Source: CAYSAQ01 sp964429235
GTDB taxonomy: Bacteria; Margulisbacteria; Riflemargulisbacteria; GWF2-35-9; DYQY01
NCBI GenBank assembly: GCA_964429235.1
Contig: CAYSAQ010000001.1
Coordinates: 186,001 to 250,000 of the forward strand
DNA length: 64,000 nucleotides
Reading direction: 5' to 3'
In this document: piece after piece, positions 33,686 to 43,244 of the stretch
Layout of the letters: every line of letters begins with the position of its first letter
Position numbering within the stretch: position 1 is the stretch's first letter
Notes under the pieces: model-generated
Told to the model about the DNA's origin: nothing
Seen by the model: the letters and a program-made list of their open reading frames with translations, nothing else
The model's database searches: none
Program-made: the position numbers and the translations under genes

Positions 33686-35938
33686 ATGGCTAAGAAAAAC
33701 AAAGATTTTTATTTCAAGGAATCATCATTTTCCGATCAATTCAAAAGAGAGATCATCGGGATTATTATTCTGGCTGTCGCTGGATTCCTTTATCTAGGCA
33801 ATACCTACGTAATTTCTACTGGCATAGTTGGCAAATTTGTTTTTGGAAATATTCTCAGCTTATTCATAGGTGAAGGCAAGATACTTCTACCTGTATTTAT
33901 AGCAATTACAGGGATTCTGCTTCTATTCAGCAAAAGTATTACCAGAGAAAAAACAGTAGTCCCTGGTATGATTTACGCATATTTAGTTTATTTATCTGTA
34001 TTAGAGCTACAATCAGCAACAATTACAAATAAGTTAATTCTTAAACCATACTTAGAACACCCTGGCGGACTAATTGGATACATATTAACATTCATATTCA
34101 AAAATCTTTTTGGGTTTAATGGCATTAAAATAATGGTAATTGCCTCTATCTTTATCTGCTTCTTGTTAATATTTAATGTAACACTTCTAGATATTACTAT
34201 TGCTATTAAAAATGCCTTCTTAAAATCTGGGGTTACTTTATTAGACATCATCAATAACAAATCACAGACAAAAAAAGATGAAGAGAAAGTGCCTGCAAAA
34301 AGGAAGAGAAAAGAACCAGCAATAAAAGAATTTATTGAAAAACCAACTAAAGCTAAAAAAGAAAAGATTAAAGAAGCTAAAAAATCTAAGGAAACTAAGA
34401 AAAAAGAAAAAGTTAAACCAGACCCAGTAAAAGAAGCAGTTATTGATATAGAAAGAATTGAATCTGATAACGAAGACTTCTTGCTTCCAGACCTCAAGCT
34501 CCTTGCAAAACCAACAATCAATAAAGAACATATGAAAAAGGTTGAGGCTGACATACAAACTACCATCAATAGATTAGAAGATACGCTTGAAAGCTTTAAA
34601 GTAAATGCAAAAGTGGTAAATACTAGTCAAGGACCGAATGTAACAAGATATGAGATACAGCCAGGATTTGGCGTAAAGGTAAGTAAGATTGTTAATCTTG
34701 CTGATGATATTGCGCTTAACCTTGCGGCTAAGGGAGTAAGAATAGAAGCACCTGTTCCTGGAAAATCAGTTATTGGCATTGAAATACCAAATAATGTAGG
34801 CAATATTGTGAACATGCTTCCTTTAGCTAAAGATGAGAAGTTTATTTATTCTGCAGCTAATTTATTAATAGCACTTGGCAAAGATATTGAAGGCGCTACA
34901 TCTTATCTTGACCTTAGTAAAATGCCTCACCTACTGGTAGCTGGTGCAACTGGCTCTGGTAAATCTGTCTGTATAAACTCGATACTTATTAGTCTATTAC
35001 TAAGAAATACACCATCAACTGTAAGATTCATTATGATTGACCCGAAAAAGGTTGAGCTTAATGTATATGATGATATCCCACACCTTATAGCTCCTGTTGT
35101 GACTGATGCTAAGAAAGCAGCTGTTACTCTCCGCTGGTGTTGTAGAGAAATGGAAAGACGCTATGATGACCTTGCGCAAATGGGTGTAAGGAAAATAGAC
35201 GACTTTAATATAAAAATAGAAGAACTAAGAAAAGAAAGAGAAAAACTTCCAGAAGAAGAACAAGCAGAATTCTTTATTCCAAAGAAACATCCATATATAG
35301 TAATTGTTATTGATGAGCTTGCTGATCTTATGATTGCTGCAGCATCTGATGTAGAAACTAGCATCGCAAGGATAGCTCAAATGGCTAGAGCTGTTGGACT
35401 GCACCTCGTTATTGCTACACAAAGACCTTCTGTTGATGTTATAACAGGCCTTATCAAAGCAAATGTACCATCAAGAATTTCTTTTGCAGTATCCTCTCAG
35501 ATAGACAGTAGAACTATTTTAGATGGAATGGGAGCAGAAAAACTTCTAGGTAAAGGCGACATGCTATATAAACCAGTTGGCGCTATGCGCCCTACCCGTG
35601 TACAAGGTGTATTCTTATCAGATAAAGAAGTAAATGATGTTGTTGCGTTTGTAAAAAAACAAGGACAACCAGAATACTTACAAGAAGTTGTGGATCTAAA
35701 ACCAGAAGATTTAGAAAACATCAAAAAGGGTGCGTCTACTAGTAATGAGAATGGCCAAGATGAGTTCTTTAATGAGGCTAGAGAGATAGTAACAACAACA
35801 AAGAAGACCTCTATATCATTTATTCAAAGAAAGCTTAGAATTGGCTACAACAGAGCTGCTAGAATAATGGAAGAGCTTGAAGATGCAGGGGTTATTTCTG
35901 AAATGGATGATTCTGGTAAAAGAGAAATTATTCTTTAA
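33686..35938 (+). CDS. ftsK: DNA translocase FtsK/SpoIIIE
   Basis: 750 residues from ATG 33686 (a GTG three codons earlier is less likely). Four or five membrane helices span residues about 15-185, followed by a Lys/Glu-rich linker (about 195-265) and the motor: alpha/beta domains with Walker A VAGATGSGKSVCINS near 420, RFIMIDPKKVEL, Walker B IVIVIDELADLM and ARAVGLHLVIATQRPSVDVITG. The C-terminal gamma winged helix is present (ISFIQRKLRIGYNRAARIMEELEDAGVIS). It pumps DNA at the division septum and aids chromosome dimer resolution. The linker is short compared with enteric FtsK, as in SpoIIIE. Confidence 0.96.
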   Translation: MAKKNKDFYFKESSFSDQFKREIIGIIILAVAGFLYLGNTYVISTGIVGKFVFGNILSLFIGEGKILLPVFIAITGILLLFSKSITREKTVVPGMIYAYLVYLSVLELQSATITNKLILKPYLEHPGGLIGYILTFIFKNLFGFNGIKIMVIASIFICFLLIFNVTLLDITIAIKNAFLKSGVTLLDIINNKSQTKKDEEKVPAKRKRKEPAIKEFIEKPTKAKKEKIKEAKKSKETKKKEKVKPDPVKEAVIDIERIESDNEDFLLPDLKLLAKPTINKEHMKKVEADIQTTINRLEDTLESFKVNAKVVNTSQGPNVTRYEIQPGFGVKVSKIVNLADDIALNLAAKGVRIEAPVPGKSVIGIEIPNNVGNIVNMLPLAKDEKFIYSAANLLIALGKDIEGATSYLDLSKMPHLLVAGATGSGKSVCINSILISLLLRNTPSTVRFIMIDPKKVELNVYDDIPHLIAPVVTDAKKAAVTLRWCCREMERRYDDLAQMGVRKIDDFNIKIEELRKEREKLPEEEQAEFFIPKKHPYIVIVIDELADLMIAAASDVETSIARIAQMARAVGLHLVIATQRPSVDVITGLIKANVPSRISFAVSSQIDSRTILDGMGAEKLLGKGDMLYKPVGAMRPTRVQGVFLSDKEVNDVVAFVKKQGQPEYLQEVVDLKPEDLENIKKGASTSNENGQDEFFNEAREIVTTTKKTSISFIQRKLRIGYNRAARIMEELEDAGVISEMDDSGKREIIL

Positions 35939-35945
35939 CTATTTA

Positions 35946-35961
35946 AAACTAATTCTAGTTT
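35946..35961. terminator. Weak hairpin between convergent ftsK and LCP genes
   Basis: AAACTA-ATTC-TAGTTT forms a 6-bp AT-rich stem in the 26-bp gap between the two stop codons. It may serve as a weak shared terminator; no strong T run follows. Confidence 0.3.
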
Positions 35962-35964
35962 AAC

Positions 35965-37401
35965 TTATTCAATTATTATAATATGCTCGTCAGGAATGGA
36001 TTCTTCGGGTGGCAATATGGGATTGCTAGTTTGAAGACCATCTTCTAAACCAGTTAGATTCCGCCAATCCTTACCTACTACCAAACACATATCTATTGTC
36101 TTTTTTGGCTTATAATAAATTATTATATGTGCAGGATTTATATTCATCGCTTTCGCAAGTTGAAGTGCTTCAGCAGTATTACCCTTCCAATCAACTAGAA
36201 CCGTATCTTCATAATGGAAATGAGCTCCATTATCTACTCTTGGCACATTAACACCTCGTCCCTTAAGAACTGCTGCTACCTCTGTCGCTGAGCCAGGTAT
36301 ACCATTTCCATTAAGGACCTCAATAGTCAAGGTTACTCCTTCATCAAAAATAACATCAGTTGTAAACATCGTTTCTTCTTCAGGAAGATATTTCTTCATC
36401 TCAACTAAGGTTAAAACCTTTGGTTTCCCTAAATTTTTGTTAGCTAACTTTAATTTAGACTTCACTTCTTTCTTAGCAATTCGCATATCATCAAATCCAT
36501 GCAATGTTGTATCTACCATCTTAGTTGCTGCAGTCCTATTAACTTTCCAATAATAAATTCCATTTATCAATACAACAGCACCAGGCAAGGTATTTACCTT
36601 GAGTGAACCATTTTCTAAACTAGATCTAAACTCTACAGCCAGTCCTAATATCTGAGCTACAGCTAAATTGGTTTCCACATACTTATCCATCTCACTAACA
36701 AGCTTTGGCACTTTTACTAAATTATGGGGCAGAAGCATCTTGCTAATTACTGACTTAACGAACTGTTGCTGCCTCCCAATCCTTCCGATATCCCCACTGC
36801 TATCTTTTCTGAATCTAAGATAAGATGTAGCCTCGTCACCGTCCATTGTCTGTTCGCCAGGCTGAAAATCTATATACAGATCTCCTGCTTTATCTACATA
36901 ATACATTCGTTTAGGAACATTAATATCCACGCCACCAATATCATTAACCATATCTCTTACACCTTGTAGCTTAAGTACTACATGGTAACTGATTGGAATC
37001 TGCAAATACTCAGACAATGCTGCTTTTACAGCCTCAACTCCGCCATAAGCATAGGCATGATTTATCTTATCTAACCCGTGACCTTTTATATTGACTCTGG
37101 AGTCACGTGGAATTGATAGTAGCCCTATCTTTTTAGTGGCACGATTAACATTTACAACCATTATAGTATCTGAACGCTTGCTGCCTTTTAAAGCATCAAT
37201 TCCAAGTACTAGAATATTGTCAGCTGGGCTTACTTTTGTTTGAGGCATTACATGCAACATGAAATCCACAAATTTCCATTGGCTAATTAATAAGCCAAAA
37301 TAAAATCCGACAATTAATGTAACTAAAAAAGCACCAATATAAAGCAAAGGCACTTTAATATTAAAGCTATCCTTTTTAAAAGAAAAAGAATTCTTAGACA
37401 T
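35965..37401 (-). CDS. LytR-CpsA-Psr family protein with C-terminal LytR_C domain
   Basis: 478 residues. One N-terminal membrane helix (residues about 14-36), then the extracellular LCP domain: NILVLGIDALKGSKRSDTIMVVNVN, LSIPRDSRVNIKGHGLDKINHAYAYGG, VNDIGGVDINVP and the arginines FRKDSSGDIGRIGRQQQFV. LCP proteins attach glycopolymers to peptidoglycan from polyprenyl-phosphate carriers. A C-terminal LytR_C domain lies at about 350-440 (LTIEVLNGNGIPGSATEVAAVLKGRG). The start overlaps the ileS stop by 8 bp, which is unusual company and suggests cotranscription. Confidence 0.93.
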   Translation of the reverse strand: MSKNSFSFKKDSFNIKVPLLYIGAFLVTLIVGFYFGLLISQWKFVDFMLHVMPQTKVSPADNILVLGIDALKGSKRSDTIMVVNVNRATKKIGLLSIPRDSRVNIKGHGLDKINHAYAYGGVEAVKAALSEYLQIPISYHVVLKLQGVRDMVNDIGGVDINVPKRMYYVDKAGDLYIDFQPGEQTMDGDEATSYLRFRKDSSGDIGRIGRQQQFVKSVISKMLLPHNLVKVPKLVSEMDKYVETNLAVAQILGLAVEFRSSLENGSLKVNTLPGAVVLINGIYYWKVNRTAATKMVDTTLHGFDDMRIAKKEVKSKLKLANKNLGKPKVLTLVEMKKYLPEEETMFTTDVIFDEGVTLTIEVLNGNGIPGSATEVAAVLKGRGVNVPRVDNGAHFHYEDTVLVDWKGNTAEALQLAKAMNINPAHIIIYYKPKKTIDMCLVVGKDWRNLTGLEDGLQTSNPILPPEESIPDEHIIIIE

Positions 37402-40111
37402 TTACCACAGAATCACAACGAGGACAAAGACCTTCAGAGCTAAGCTCTGCATATTTCCAACAACGCTCACACTTTTCACCATCAGCTTTGTTTACCTCTA
37501 CTCTATCTTCTCCGTTTGCTGGTTTAATTTCTACATTACTAAGAACCATCACTTGCATAATGTCTTCACTAGTTACTTTTTTATCAGTAAATAAAACAAC
37601 TTTTGCATCTAAAGAACTACCGATAACCTTATCTTTTCTTAATTTTTCTAATTCAAGATTAATAAGTGATCTAAAAGATAATAAATCGCTAAAAGCATCA
37701 ACATCTTTATCTTCTTTTACTTCGTCACTAGGGATTAACTCCATAAATATTGACTCCTTATGGTCAACAGGCAAATAATGATAAATATCTTCCATAGAAA
37801 AACTAAGGATTGGTGCTAAAACCTTCACCATATCCTGGCACATCTTATACATTGCTGTCTGGCATGATTTTCTGCCAATAGAATCAATAGAATTACAGTA
37901 TAAGTTATCCTTTTGTACGTCTAAATAAAATGAACTTAGGTCACTTATACAAAATTCATAGATTGTTCTATAAATTTGATGGAAAACATATGTGTTATAT
38001 AAGTCATCAACTTTATTAATAGCTTTAGTATTAACAGATAGTATATATTTGTCTATTGCTAGCATATCATCATTAGCTACAAGGTCTTTATTTGGGTCAA
38101 AATCGTTAAGGTTGCCAATCATGAATCTCATAGTATTTCTTATCTTAGAAAACGCTTCTTTAACCTGTTTAATAATGCCTTCTGATAACGATACATCATT
38201 TCTGAAATCGGTAGAACTTACCCAAAGTCTTAGGATATCTACACCATGTTGTTTTGTTACTTTTAATGGATCTATTACATTGCCTTTAGACTTACTCATT
38301 TTCTGCCCTTTTTCGTCAATGGTAAAACCATGTGTAAGTACCTGTTTATAAGGAGCTTTGTCGTAGGCTGCTACTGATGTTAATAATGAAGACTGAAACC
38401 ATCCTCTATGTTGGTCACTACCTTCAAGATACAGGTCAGCTGGATAAGAAAGCTCTTTTCTTGGCTTAATTACTGATTCATGACTAGAACCAGATTCCAA
38501 CCAAACATCCATAATATTACTATCTTTTATAAATGTATCATGTCCACATGATTCACATTTTATTCCTTTTGGAAGAATCTCTTCTGCAGTCATAGTGAAC
38601 CAAATATTAGTACCATCTTTGCCAACTAATTCTGAAACTGCTTTATTAAATACACCTTTATAGTGAGGTTTCTCACATTTCTCACAATAGAATACAGGAA
38701 TAGGTATTCCCCAACTTCTCTGACGTGAAATACACCAATCAGGTCGCCCCTCGACCATTCCTCTAATACGTTTTTCTCCCCAAGAAGGAATCCAACCGTT
38801 ATTTTTGTCGATTTCTGCAATCTTTGCTAATGCTTTACCTCTTATATCATAGTCGCCATCCATTCTTACAAACCACTGTTCTGTAGCTCTAAAGATAACT
38901 GGGCTCTGACATCTCCAACAATGAGGATAAGAGTGTTTTAACCATTTCATTTTAAGCAATTTGCCAGATGCTTCCATATCCTGAACGATGCTCTTATTAG
39001 CATCAAAGACTTTCATGCCTTCATACTTACCAGCTTCTTCTGTAAAAACACCTTTATCATCAACAGGCATAATTATCGGAAGATTATACTGCAATCCAGC
39101 AAGATAATCGTCATAACCATGACCTGGAGCGATATGCACCATACCTGAACCATCTTCATTAGAAACAAACTCAGCTGCTATTATAGGGGATTCCCTATCT
39201 ATAAAAGGATGCGAGTATTCCAGGCCAACAAGTTCTTTTCCTTTTATGTGGTCAAGAATCTTAACGTCTGCCCATTCCATTACTTCTGAAATCTTATTTA
39301 AAAGATCCGATATACAAATATACTTCTCAGCAGCTACTTCGAATAAGACATATTCAAAATCATTATTAACTGCTACTGCTACGTTTGCAGGCAATGTCCA
39401 AGGCGTAGTAGTCCAAACTATTAGAGAAACATCTTCGTGTTTTTTAACAGGTTTTGTTAATGTAAACTTCACATAAATTGAAGGAGATTTCTCATCAGCA
39501 TATTCTATCTCTGCTTCAGCAAGAGCAGTTGTACAATTCATACACCAATGGATTGGCCTTCTTCCTTGATAAATCACATCATGCTCTGCCATCTTACCAA
39601 AAAGGTCTATTACCCCTTTTTCATATTCTGGAGTAAGTGTTAAATATGGGTTATCAAAATCACCAAATATGCCCATTTTTTGGAATTGAACTTTCTGAAG
39701 GTCGACATATCGCAAAGCATATTCTTTACACTGATCTCTAAACTCATTTATCTCAAAATGTTGTGCATCCTTCTTTTTAAGCTCTTTTAAAAGCTGCGTT
39801 TCTATTGGCAAACCATGACAATCCCATCCAGGTATAAAAGGTGTATAATCACCCTTCATTAGATGATATTTAACAACAATATCTTTAAGTATTTTATTTA
39901 ATGCATGGCCTAGGTGAATGTTTCCATTTGGATATGGTGGGCCATCATGTAATATAAACTCATTATTATTTTTATTTTCTTCTAAACGTTTTCTATAGGT
40001 ATTGTTCTTTTCCCATTTTTCAAGGATTGGTTCTTCAATCCTAAGCAGCCCTGCTTTCATCGGCATGTCTGTTTGTGGTAAATTCAGGGTATCCTTAAAG
40101 CTTTTTTCCAT
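37394..40111 (-). CDS. ileS: Isoleucyl-tRNA synthetase
   Basis: 905 residues from ATG 40111, chosen because GGAG lies 7 nt upstream; a TTG one codon earlier is not needed. Class I motifs: GNIHLGHALNK (HIGH) and KMSKSKGN (KMSKS). The CP1 editing domain is present (TTTPWTLPANVAV, MVHIAPGHGYDDY). The C-terminal anticodon-binding region and the zinc ribbon CERCWKYAELSSEGLCPRC identify the bacterial type 1 enzyme. No T-box leader is visible upstream, only a palindrome at the end of fliA. Confidence 0.97.
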   Translation of the reverse strand: MEKSFKDTLNLPQTDMPMKAGLLRIEEPILEKWEKNNTYRKRLEENKNNNEFILHDGPPYPNGNIHLGHALNKILKDIVVKYHLMKGDYTPFIPGWDCHGLPIETQLLKELKKKDAQHFEINEFRDQCKEYALRYVDLQKVQFQKMGIFGDFDNPYLTLTPEYEKGVIDLFGKMAEHDVIYQGRRPIHWCMNCTTALAEAEIEYADEKSPSIYVKFTLTKPVKKHEDVSLIVWTTTPWTLPANVAVAVNNDFEYVLFEVAAEKYICISDLLNKISEVMEWADVKILDHIKGKELVGLEYSHPFIDRESPIIAAEFVSNEDGSGMVHIAPGHGYDDYLAGLQYNLPIIMPVDDKGVFTEEAGKYEGMKVFDANKSIVQDMEASGKLLKMKWLKHSYPHCWRCQSPVIFRATEQWFVRMDGDYDIRGKALAKIAEIDKNNGWIPSWGEKRIRGMVEGRPDWCISRQRSWGIPIPVFYCEKCEKPHYKGVFNKAVSELVGKDGTNIWFTMTAEEILPKGIKCESCGHDTFIKDSNIMDVWLESGSSHESVIKPRKELSYPADLYLEGSDQHRGWFQSSLLTSVAAYDKAPYKQVLTHGFTIDEKGQKMSKSKGNVIDPLKVTKQHGVDILRLWVSSTDFRNDVSLSEGIIKQVKEAFSKIRNTMRFMIGNLNDFDPNKDLVANDDMLAIDKYILSVNTKAINKVDDLYNTYVFHQIYRTIYEFCISDLSSFYLDVQKDNLYCNSIDSIGRKSCQTAMYKMCQDMVKVLAPILSFSMEDIYHYLPVDHKESIFMELIPSDEVKEDKDVDAFSDLLSFRSLINLELEKLRKDKVIGSSLDAKVVLFTDKKVTSEDIMQVMVLSNVEIKPANGEDRVEVNKADGEKCERCWKYAELSSEGLCPRCDSVVNV

Positions 40112-40141
40112 CAATTTCTCCTTTAGATTCTAAGAGGATAA

Positions 40142-40161
40142 CAGAATCTAATTAGATTCTG
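40142..40161. promoter_or_regulatory. 20-bp perfect palindrome at the fliA stop, before ileS
   Basis: CAGAATCTAATTAGATTCTG is fully self-complementary and covers the fliA stop codon (40152-40154). A third copy of the half-site AGATTCT sits at 40127-40133, so two alternative pairings exist in the 40-bp fliA-ileS gap. It could be an operator or an RNA hairpin affecting ileS expression. Confidence 0.4.
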
Positions 40162-40880
40162 TTCTGTATATAAGCTCTAATGCCTAACACAGCTTTTTTA
40201 TGAATCTGAGATATCCTGGACTCAGACAAGTTCATTATAAGACTTATCTCTTTTAGTGACAATCGCTGTTCATAGTAGAGACTAAGAGCCGTCTTTTCTT
40301 TTTCTGGTAAATTATCAATTGCATTTACTATCAACTGTTGATTCTCTTGATCAATAATACTGCCTAAATGATCTTCCTTATCTGATAACTGATCAATAAA
40401 ACGTGTACTGTCTTCATCATTTGTGAAATCATCTAAAGACATCAAATAAGCACCGCTAGTAGATTCCAACATTTTATCAAACTTCTCTTCTGTAAGCCCT
40501 AATTCATCTGCAACTTCTTTATCATTTGGAGTTCTGCCTAGTTTCTGTTCTAAAGTTCTATAAGCATTTGAAATCTTCTTATGTTTTCGGATTATAGCTT
40601 GCCCGCCAAAACTAAATTTTCTCACTTCATCAAGCACAGCACCTCGAACTCTTATATATGCATAAGTTTGAAATTTAACGTTTTTTGATTTATCAAAGTT
40701 CTGTGCAGCTTCCAACAACCCGATATTACCAATACTAATCAAGTCATCACGGTCCATACCATAAGGCAGGTTCATTTCCATCTTATTAATAATATGCTTA
40801 ACCAACGCAAGGTTATCAAGCACCATACGCTCGATATCTTCACTAGTCTTATCTTTTAAATATGGATTTTTAGTTAGCAT
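40152..40880 (-). CDS. fliA: Flagellar/motility sigma factor sigma-28 (FliA/WhiG type)
   Basis: 242-residue sigma-70 family protein of the FliA/WhiG/SigD class. Region 2: LVKHIINKMEMNLPYGMDRDDLISIGNIGLLEAAQNFD and FQTYAYIRVRGAVLDEVRKF. Region 3 contains LEQKLGRTPNDKEVADELGL, and region 4 contains EKTALSLYYEQRLSLKEISLIMNLSESRISQIHKKAV. It directs late flagellar and chemotaxis promoters. Its ATG overlaps the preceding small gene by 11 bp within the flhA-flhF-flhG-fliA cluster. An anti-sigma FlgM is not seen here. Confidence 0.94.
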   Translation of the reverse strand: MLTKNPYLKDKTSEDIERMVLDNLALVKHIINKMEMNLPYGMDRDDLISIGNIGLLEAAQNFDKSKNVKFQTYAYIRVRGAVLDEVRKFSFGGQAIIRKHKKISNAYRTLEQKLGRTPNDKEVADELGLTEEKFDKMLESTSGAYLMSLDDFTNDEDSTRFIDQLSDKEDHLGSIIDQENQQLIVNAIDNLPEKEKTALSLYYEQRLSLKEISLIMNLSESRISQIHKKAVLGIRAYIQNRI

Positions 40881-41121
40881 CAGAAGGACTATCCTTCGCT
40901 TTAGCTTGCATTTCTCGCTTCATTTTAATCTTATTAACCTGGCTATCTAACAAGGATTCTATTGTAAGTACTCCTAAAATAATTCCTAAGAAATAACAAA
41001 CAAAAAAAGTAGCTACTGTACGTATTACAAGTGCAGAAAAAGAAATATTCTGAAATAATCCAGTAACAAACATAACAATTGCTGCTGTGTTTGAAAAATA
41101 AAGACTATACTTCCTAATCAT
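40870..41121 (-). CDS. Small two-helix membrane protein in the flagellar cluster
   Basis: 83 residues from ATG 41121, which overlaps the flhG stop. Two hydrophobic helices (about 9-27 and 32-54) are followed by a charged tail (SQVNKIKMKREMQAKAKDSPSDAN). No recognised family. Its place between flhG and fliA, with overlaps on both sides, makes it a real, coupled gene. A flagellar role is only inferred from position. Confidence 0.7.
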   Translation of the reverse strand: MIRKYSLYFSNTAAIVMFVTGLFQNISFSALVIRTVATFFVCYFLGIILGVLTIESLLDSQVNKIKMKREMQAKAKDSPSDAN

Positions 41122-42016
41122 TCCAACCAAAATATTTAGTAGCTACAGAAAAAAAGTTTTTAAAACTTTTATTGTTTCCTGTATCACTATTTATTATCTT
41201 TTTTGACAATTTGTTGATATCAAAACTTACACTAGAATTTGGGTAACTAATCAAAACAGGCTTTTGTTGTTTAACTGCAGATACAAGCGTTTTGCTTGCA
41301 TTTACATGTCCTAAATATTCAACATCCTTGCCAAGAAACTTACTACATACATTCTGTAATAATGAATAAACTCTTAGCCCTTCATTTTCACTTGGGGCCA
41401 TATTGGCAATCACGCTAACTTTCATATCTTCATTATACTGATGCAATGTTTTTATTACAGCATATGAGTCTGATAAAGAAGTCGGTTCAGAAGTAACAAC
41501 AACTAGCACTTCATCTGCTGCTAACAAGAAATTCATTACGTTATTACCAACTCCCGCACCGGTATCTATTAATATGACATCTGGATGATACTTGTCTTGA
41601 TATAATTCTAACTGCTCAAAAAAGAACTGTTTCTGATTCTCTGTAAGCGAAGTTAACTGAGCAACACCAGATACACCTGGTAATACTTTCACATCATAAG
41701 GACCATCAACTATCACATCTTCAACAGGAAGCTGGTCATATATTATGTTACTTATATTATGTTTTGGAAAAACACCCATTAAAATATCAACATTTGCAGT
41801 ACCAAAATCAGCATCAAGGATCAAAACCTTTTTATTAAAATTCTTTGATAAAGAAATAGCAATGTTTAAAGATAGGTTAGATTTACCTACACCACCTTTG
41901 CCACTGGTAACAGCTATAACTCTAGTATTGCTACCCTTACGAGATAATGATGATGCACTAACATCATTTCTTCCCTGTGACCTGACCAATTGCCGAAGAG
42001 ATTCAGCTTGATCCAT
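41114..42016 (-). CDS. flhG: Flagellar number regulator FlhG (MinD-like ATPase)
   Basis: 300-residue MinD/ParA-type ATPase (YlxH/FleN). The deviant Walker A is VTSGKGGVGKSNLSLN (residues about 36-51), with VLILDADFGTANVDILMG and DVILIDTGAGVGNNVMNFL as further nucleotide motifs. The N-terminal MDQAESLRQLVRSQ is the conserved activation helix that stimulates FlhF GTPase activity. The C-terminal membrane-targeting helix is plausible (INSDTGNNKSFKNFFSVATKYFG). GGGGG lies 6 nt before the ATG. It follows flhF by 19 bp. Confidence 0.94.
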   Translation of the reverse strand: MDQAESLRQLVRSQGRNDVSASSLSRKGSNTRVIAVTSGKGGVGKSNLSLNIAISLSKNFNKKVLILDADFGTANVDILMGVFPKHNISNIIYDQLPVEDVIVDGPYDVKVLPGVSGVAQLTSLTENQKQFFFEQLELYQDKYHPDVILIDTGAGVGNNVMNFLLAADEVLVVVTSEPTSLSDSYAVIKTLHQYNEDMKVSVIANMAPSENEGLRVYSLLQNVCSKFLGKDVEYLGHVNASKTLVSAVKQQKPVLISYPNSSVSFDINKLSKKIINSDTGNNKSFKNFFSVATKYFGWND

Positions 42017-42035
42017 TTATTACCCCCATTTTAAA

Positions 42036-43244
42036 CTAAGTTTGTCCTTCAAATATCAAATCTGCAATTTTTGATGGTTTTGCTTCCTCAAAATCATCTG
42101 GAACATTCTGTCCGTTTGCATAATAAGTAAGCTTCTTTTGATACTTATGGACTATATCAACAATAACTCCTCTTGAATCAGTTTCATCTGTTTTTGTAAA
42201 AATGACTTTATCATCAAAAATTGAATCATAACGCTGAATAGTATTATAAATATCTTTCGATTTTCCCGTAACACTAAGCACTAAATATGTATCAACAAAT
42301 GTATTTTTTAAATATTTTTTCAATTCCATTATTTGCGATCTATTCTTTGGAGAACGACCAGCTGTATCAATAAGAATTAAATCCATATCCTTATATTTTC
42401 TTAATGCTTGAGTATAATCATCCATATTAAAAACAACATCCATTGGAATACCTATTATATTTGAATAGTTTCTTAATTGCTCTATTGCCGCAACCCTAAA
42501 CGTATCGATAGTTATCAGTGCAACCTTTTTTTTCTGTATTAAACTGAAATTAGCAGCCATTTTAGCAATTGTTGTAGTTTTTCCTACCCCAGTTGGCCCA
42601 ACTAATGCAACAATCTTTTTACTATCAGGGCTATCCAAATCTATTGGATGCGATTGTCCCAACATATTTGAAACTTTTTTTCTAATATACTCATTTATTA
42701 TATCCTTATTTTCTAATTCCTTATCTTCAAAATCATTCTCTACGTCTTGCAAAATATGAATAATTATATCTTCGCTCATCCCGATAGATTCTAATGTTTT
42801 ATAGTAAATCATTAATTTAGGAGTAATCATTGGGTGAGGAGAATTTGCTACCTTGCGAACAATAATATTTAAAGTTTCTTTTATATCATCCATCTCTCTA
42901 GAAATAGTAGTAATCTTATTCTCCAAACTAGATGTTATTGGTGCACTTTCTCTCATTACAACACTTGGAATTTCTGGTTTATTATCAACTTCTAATTTTG
43001 GTCTAGGATTTACAGCAGCCGTTGCATTAAAGAAGCTCGTATCAACAGCTTCTTTTTGTTTTTTTTCAACAATATTCACATCGATTCCTGCCATTACTTC
43101 AACTATATCCTGGCCAAAAAAACCAAGAAAGCCACCTTTATTAACCGTTCTCGAATGTAATATAACAGCCTCAGAACCAAAATCTCTTTTGATCATCTTG
43201 ACTGCTTCATTCATATTCCTTGCTTCATACTTCTTGATTCTCAT
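42036..43244 (-). CDS. flhF: Flagellar SRP-type GTPase FlhF
   Basis: 402 residues. The N-terminal basic region (MRIKKYEARNMNEAVKMIKRDFGSEAVILHSRTV) is the FlhF B domain. The NG GTPase has ALVGPTGVGKTTTIAKMAANF (G1 near 215), TIDTFRVAAIEQLRNYS, ILIDTAGRSPKN (G3) and VIFTKTDET (G4). FlhF sets the site and number of flagella together with FlhG. It overlaps the end of flhA by 20 bp. Confidence 0.95.
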   Translation of the reverse strand: MRIKKYEARNMNEAVKMIKRDFGSEAVILHSRTVNKGGFLGFFGQDIVEVMAGIDVNIVEKKQKEAVDTSFFNATAAVNPRPKLEVDNKPEIPSVVMRESAPITSSLENKITTISREMDDIKETLNIIVRKVANSPHPMITPKLMIYYKTLESIGMSEDIIIHILQDVENDFEDKELENKDIINEYIRKKVSNMLGQSHPIDLDSPDSKKIVALVGPTGVGKTTTIAKMAANFSLIQKKKVALITIDTFRVAAIEQLRNYSNIIGIPMDVVFNMDDYTQALRKYKDMDLILIDTAGRSPKNRSQIMELKKYLKNTFVDTYLVLSVTGKSKDIYNTIQRYDSIFDDKVIFTKTDETDSRGVIVDIVHKYQKKLTYYANGQNVPDDFEEAKPSKIADLIFEGQT

